Below, piece after piece: positions 63,401-64,000 of a DNA stretch of 64,000 nt; the stretch's first letter is position 1, and the number at the start of each line of letters is the position of its first letter. This DNA comes from Trichuris trichiura (Eukaryota > Nematoda > Enoplea > Trichinellida > Trichuridae): assembly GCA_037903355.1 (NCBI GenBank), contig JBAJFE010000017.1, positions 248,001 to 312,000 on the forward strand. Direction: 5' to 3'. The notes under the pieces are model-generated. The model worked only from the letters and a program-made list of their open reading frames with translations, was not told where the DNA came from and ran no database searches. The position numbers and the translations under genes are program-made.

Positions 63401-64000
63401 TGTTTGCGCGTTATCTCTCTATTTCCGGTTTGGTAGACGACTTATCATTTATTCCAATCGCTTTTCAGGCCTAAGTGTGGCGGTGTTTTCTAATTGGGCC
63501 GCTTTAAAAAAATATCTATTTTTAGTAGCACACATAGGTGTAATTCAGTCTTACAGCATAGGGAAAAGTTTTAACGTAGCGATATTAGAAGCGGAAGGGC
63601 AGTTTATGTTTGTCAACGCGGCAATGAGTTGTTCAGCCAAAGAACGAGATTGGTAGCTTTGAAACAACTGTAACAACCTGCGTTTACGCCTACTGTCCAA
63701 TACCTCTCCTAATCATGCGTGATTTCCATGAATGCCGTTGTGTGCTTTTCCGGTACTTCTATGCGTTAGACAACGTTAGCATTTCCACGGAAGTGTTTTA
63801 GGGTAATTCGCTTTCGTCAGCTTATGCCACTTGCTTGTTTTCTATTTAAGAAATGGAGGACCGCCCATTTTGACATACTGACTGTTCAGACATTTGTTAA
63901 GCTTTTTATTTTGTTAGGACGTCATAACATTGCCGTATTTAAGGAAATGTTTTTTATTTTTATTCACAGCGGTCCTATAGCGATTGTTGTACTTGTTTAG
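60453..64000. other. 3' flank with no firmly supported gene
   Basis: AT-rich after about 61600. An open frame from about 61354 to the stop at 61519 (+) looks coding in composition and is discussed under findings. Several short frames at 61953-62510 and 63039-63233 show no family features. Confidence 0.45.
61354..61519 (+). CDS. Possible orphan terminal exon
   Basis: The frame read after an acceptor-like TTGATAAG (or GGAAG three to six bases on) encodes about 54 residues rich in aromatic amino acids (FNFQTYASYNVAFKDPFLHW), ending FVAI then TAG. No homologue is recognised, and no matching upstream exon or start was found. It could be a chance open frame. Confidence 0.22.

Overview
This is nuclear DNA of a metazoan, most likely a nematode. 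Every recognisable gene is split by GT-AG introns, many of them only about 44-65 bp long. The gene content is animal: a formin, a somatomedin-B/thrombospondin secreted protein, PAN/apple repeats, a Tudor protein, a Kruppel-like factor and mitochondrial SAM50. Intergenic DNA is AT-rich and full of small foldback elements and ATT microsatellites. Short introns without a uniform TTTTCAG acceptor would suit an enoplean worm such as the Trichuris/Trichinella group, but that placement is inference. All gene models come from reading frames, splice-site consensus and intron-phase agreement by eye; no search was run.

Layout from left to right. (1) 30-2858 (+): the C-terminal part of a formin FH2 domain plus its tail. 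A basic Ser/Lys/Ala-rich exon at 4764-5851 is probably an alternative last exon of the same gene. (2) 9740-6241 (-): a four-exon SBSPON-like extracellular protein. (3) 15148-17197 and 19112-21859 (+): a tandem pair of small secreted four-cysteine proteins with matching four-exon, all-phase-0 structure. (4) 22827-24067 (+), 36278-37869 (+) and 46989-46453 (-): three dispersed members of an unrecognised secreted cysteine-rich family with nearly identical exon lengths. (5) 25813-29779 (+): a 12-exon Tudor-domain protein. (6) 33087-32387 (-): a small zinc-finger-like protein. (7) 43080-38206 (-): a secreted protein with five PAN/apple-like domains, one per exon. (8) 49793-51533 (+): SAM50. (9) 59466-60452 (+): a Kruppel-like factor, preceded by about 8 kb without recognised genes that holds a 55-bp tandem repeat and a palindromic octamer pair.

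Mobile and repeat DNA is concentrated in introns and around the secreted-protein genes. It includes a 466-bp hAT-type MITE with an 8-bp target duplication in an intron of the first four-cysteine gene; a 154-bp solo LTR with a 4-bp target duplication and a diverged inverted copy inside a cysteine-rich gene; a 606-bp foldback capped at both ends by ATT microsatellites inside another cysteine-rich gene; several hairpin elements; and an inverted duplication whose arms enclose the first two exons of the PAN gene.

The genes do not form one pathway. The most notable theme is an accumulation of secreted, cysteine-rich, apparently lineage-specific proteins (two small families plus the PAN protein) interleaved with conserved housekeeping genes. 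The least familiar content is the dispersed 10-cysteine family.
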